Below, in pieces: positions 62,001 to 64,000 of a stretch of 64,000 nt of DNA (the stretch's first letter is position 1; every line of letters starts with the position of its first letter). The stretch covers positions 186,001 through 250,000 of the forward strand of contig MU863896.1 in the NCBI GenBank assembly GCA_033296885.1. The letters are read 5' to 3'. The stretch is from Triangularia verruculosa (taxonomy: Eukaryota; Ascomycota; Sordariomycetes; Sordariales; Podosporaceae). Made by a program: the position numbers and the translations under genes. A model generated the notes under the pieces. The model did not search any database and was not told the DNA's origin. It saw only the letters and a program-made list of their open reading frames with translations.

Positions 62001-64000
62001 ACCAAAACACCATCCTGGTCTCCTCCTCGAACAAGGAAGATCACAGGGTCCTCTGGATAAAGCGATAACCCCCACATGCATACAGAGCACTGGCTTTTTA
62101 CTTTCGCATGTGCTTCAGATTTTCCCAAAATGACACTGCTGCCCGCTCCCACGTTTTTGCATGTTGCTTGGCATGTGGGAGAAAAAGGACCAGGAGCACC
62201 AAAAACACCATGACCTTCCCGGTCCGGAAGCTCGGTAAGGCATCGCGGTATCACCGCATGGAACCGACTATTCTTGGTACGGAAAGTGTCAAAAAAAAAC
62301 CTTCTCGAAGCCTGCATGGAAGGAAGGAGGTTGAGGTAATATCGGACACCCGCGACGGCCCTTTCACAAGTCTGTCGGATGAATTTGGGCCCCAAGATGC
62401 CCAATACAAAATCACATGCTTACTCCGGCACCTCCGCCAATTTTTAGACGACTGAAGAACCAAAACGGCATGTCTCGCGTCGAGATACCCACTTCCCCAG
62501 AGTTTCACAGAACGGAGACCTAGGTTAGTGGAATGGCGGGCCTTCGACCAGTCCATCTACTCTGAGGCTGTGTGCGAAGCATGTGTAAGACGGGACGGGG
62601 CGGTAGTCTCGGCGTCGTGGAGAGAATGACTCAACGGCATATTTCATATGTCAGCCGCGTAGTCCAGGCGCAATCATCATCACCAGACCGAACTCCGGAG
62701 GGGGACCTATACGACCTCGGGATTTGGACAGGAGCATCTGATACGATGATGCCGACCACCAGTCAGTCCCTTTCCCTTCAACATCGTGACAGACCCCCCA
62801 AAAAACAGGGAAACCGGTCCCGATGACGCGGATTTTGCCATTTTGTCTTTCCTTCCCCTTCCCATAGAATTTTTGAACCGAGGCCTTTTGTGTGATTCAG
62901 CCAGAAGATGTTGGCCAACAAAGATGTTGCCGACCACACAGAACACAGATGCCCAATCTGGAGGTTTCGACTGGATGAGGCGAAATGCCCAACTCAGCAG
63001 CCCAGTCTCTCGTCCTACGGATACCGTTGAACACAGTGGCCCCCAGACCACAGGCTAAAATGGCTGTGCTCCGAAAAGACACATTTTCCTCCAATGGATG
63101 TCGCAAAGTTCTTGACGATCTTATTGGTGGTGGTGCGAGTTGGGACGATGGGAAATGCAACGTAACCACCTTACTCCGTAAAAATCTGCAGGTATCTTTT
63201 TTGCCTTACATACATACAGCTGCTTGACCGTTGAATCGGGGCTTTTGTGTCGATCCGTAGATCCGGCGGTGTGGGGTTGTTAACGCCGATGATTGATTAC
63301 ATAATTCGGGCCGGTGCGGAAGATGTGTGGGTTATTTCTCGGTGCGGGGCCGATATGCGGGGCCGATATGACTCCGGTTTATCTCACAAGGAACACATGG
63401 GTACCGGGATATGAGTGGAGCCAGTTGACTCCGTGTTTTGTCGGAGATGGGTGTTCCGACTTTGTTCCGAGGGAGGATGGGGTTATCACCGATGAGATGT
63501 GTTTTCACTTTGGCAGCTGCCATCTCAACTGGCGGCTTTGGCCTCCAGCGACGAACTGTTGCTTCCATCCCATAGTTCCAAACATCGTTTCGGTCAATGG
63601 AAAAAGGAGGTGGGACAGTCCTAAAGCCCAACTCCCAATCACCATCACCGGCGGCACTTGCTCCAGAAAACATCTCAAGAAGGTTTTCTCCCTCTTCCCC
63701 CCCTTCAAAACAGCAGGCCTATTCACGCAGAATACTCCACTTTCCCATCCCTCATGTACCCTCTACATCGCCCCCCTCACATCGGAGAGATAAACTACCT
63801 AACCTTTTTAGCTATACAATAGCTGCTGATCAAAGTGGCGCCAATGCAACAGCATATCGCGATCTCAACACGCCTGACACACTTACTTGTGCTTCACCTT
63901 CTCGATCCCACCCTGTCAAGCCCAATAAGAGTCCGGATCCGGAGTAGATAGGTAGCTTCTGAATCACCCATCACATACATGTACAGCTTCTCATACAACT
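56055..64000. other. 8-kb region without a supportable gene
   Basis: Frames of up to ~270 codons appear on both strands, but they overlap, lack motifs, and their translations are Arg/Pro/Ser-rich as expected for random GC-rich DNA. Small features: a direct repeat of ggtggtggcaggggg near 56355-56385, an (AC)n run at about 58060-58080, and GC-rich, poorly patterned stretches near 57000 and 61000-61300. It most likely holds a long 5' regulatory region for the gene starting at 56054, and perhaps one for a gene beyond the right edge. Confidence 0.5.
58059..58080. repeat. (AC)n microsatellite
   Basis: An uninterrupted run of alternating A and C of about 21 bases within the gene-free region. Confidence 0.8.

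Noticed and set aside
1..64000. CRISPR arrays, bacterial operons, insertion sequences or intact transposons
   Set aside because: The DNA is eukaryotic with spliced genes. I saw no spaced repeats of CRISPR type, no transposase or reverse transcriptase motifs, and no long terminal repeats.

Overview
The window is nuclear DNA from a filamentous ascomycete, most likely a Sordariomycete close to Sordariales. The evidence is short GT-AG introns (mostly 53-70 nt) with CTAAC or CTGAC branch points, C-rich third codon positions, a cytochrome c almost identical in character to that of Neurospora, a dispersed 5S rRNA gene with a TATA element near -30, and a gene relic whose changes look like RIP (repeat-induced point mutation). 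The species cannot be named from sequence alone.

Layout. 0.6-9.7 kb: an NRC-2/Fpk1-type AGC kinase, an AT-hook/C2H2 protein, an atypical SDR, the ribosome-associated CCCH protein Tma46, and the tiny oligosaccharyltransferase subunit Ost4. 10.7-19 kb: an Aly/Yra1 mRNA-export adaptor with an 874-nt intron, ESCRT-III Vps24, the Hsp90 co-chaperone p23/Sba1, a small hydrophilic protein, and the kinetochore protein Dad3. 19-25.6 kb: mitochondrial ribosomal protein uS5m, a small single-pass membrane protein, an unknown acidic protein, and a Ddp1/Aps1-type Nudix hydrolase. 25.6-28.8 kb holds no gene I can support. 28.8-42.4 kb: arginyl-tRNA-protein transferase Ate1, a coiled-coil protein that may be a COG subunit, a large PARP-E2 fusion protein, exosome subunit Rrp42, a mitochondrial membrane protein, cytochrome c, and an intron-containing elongator tRNA-Met(CAT).

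42.4-55.6 kb is more accessory. It has an unknown protein, an AT-rich patch, a frameshifted orphan gene, a fungal CorA-like membrane protein, a decayed ubiquitin C-terminal hydrolase (UCH) pseudogene that lost its catalytic Cys, a 5S rRNA gene, a GNAT acetyltransferase, an unknown protein, a protein with an HExxH motif, and a small gene whose stop codon overlaps the start of a second spliced ORF. The last 8 kb (56.05-64 kb) shows no supportable gene.

The genes do not form one pathway; most are ordinary housekeeping genes. The best candidates for new biology are: the single polypeptide joining an ADP-ribosyltransferase to a UBE2Q-type E2; the very long intron in the Yra1 homologue (the yeast gene autoregulates through such an intron); the in-frame continuation past the Ate1 stop codon; and the ATGA-overlapping ORF pair with a spliced downstream ORF.
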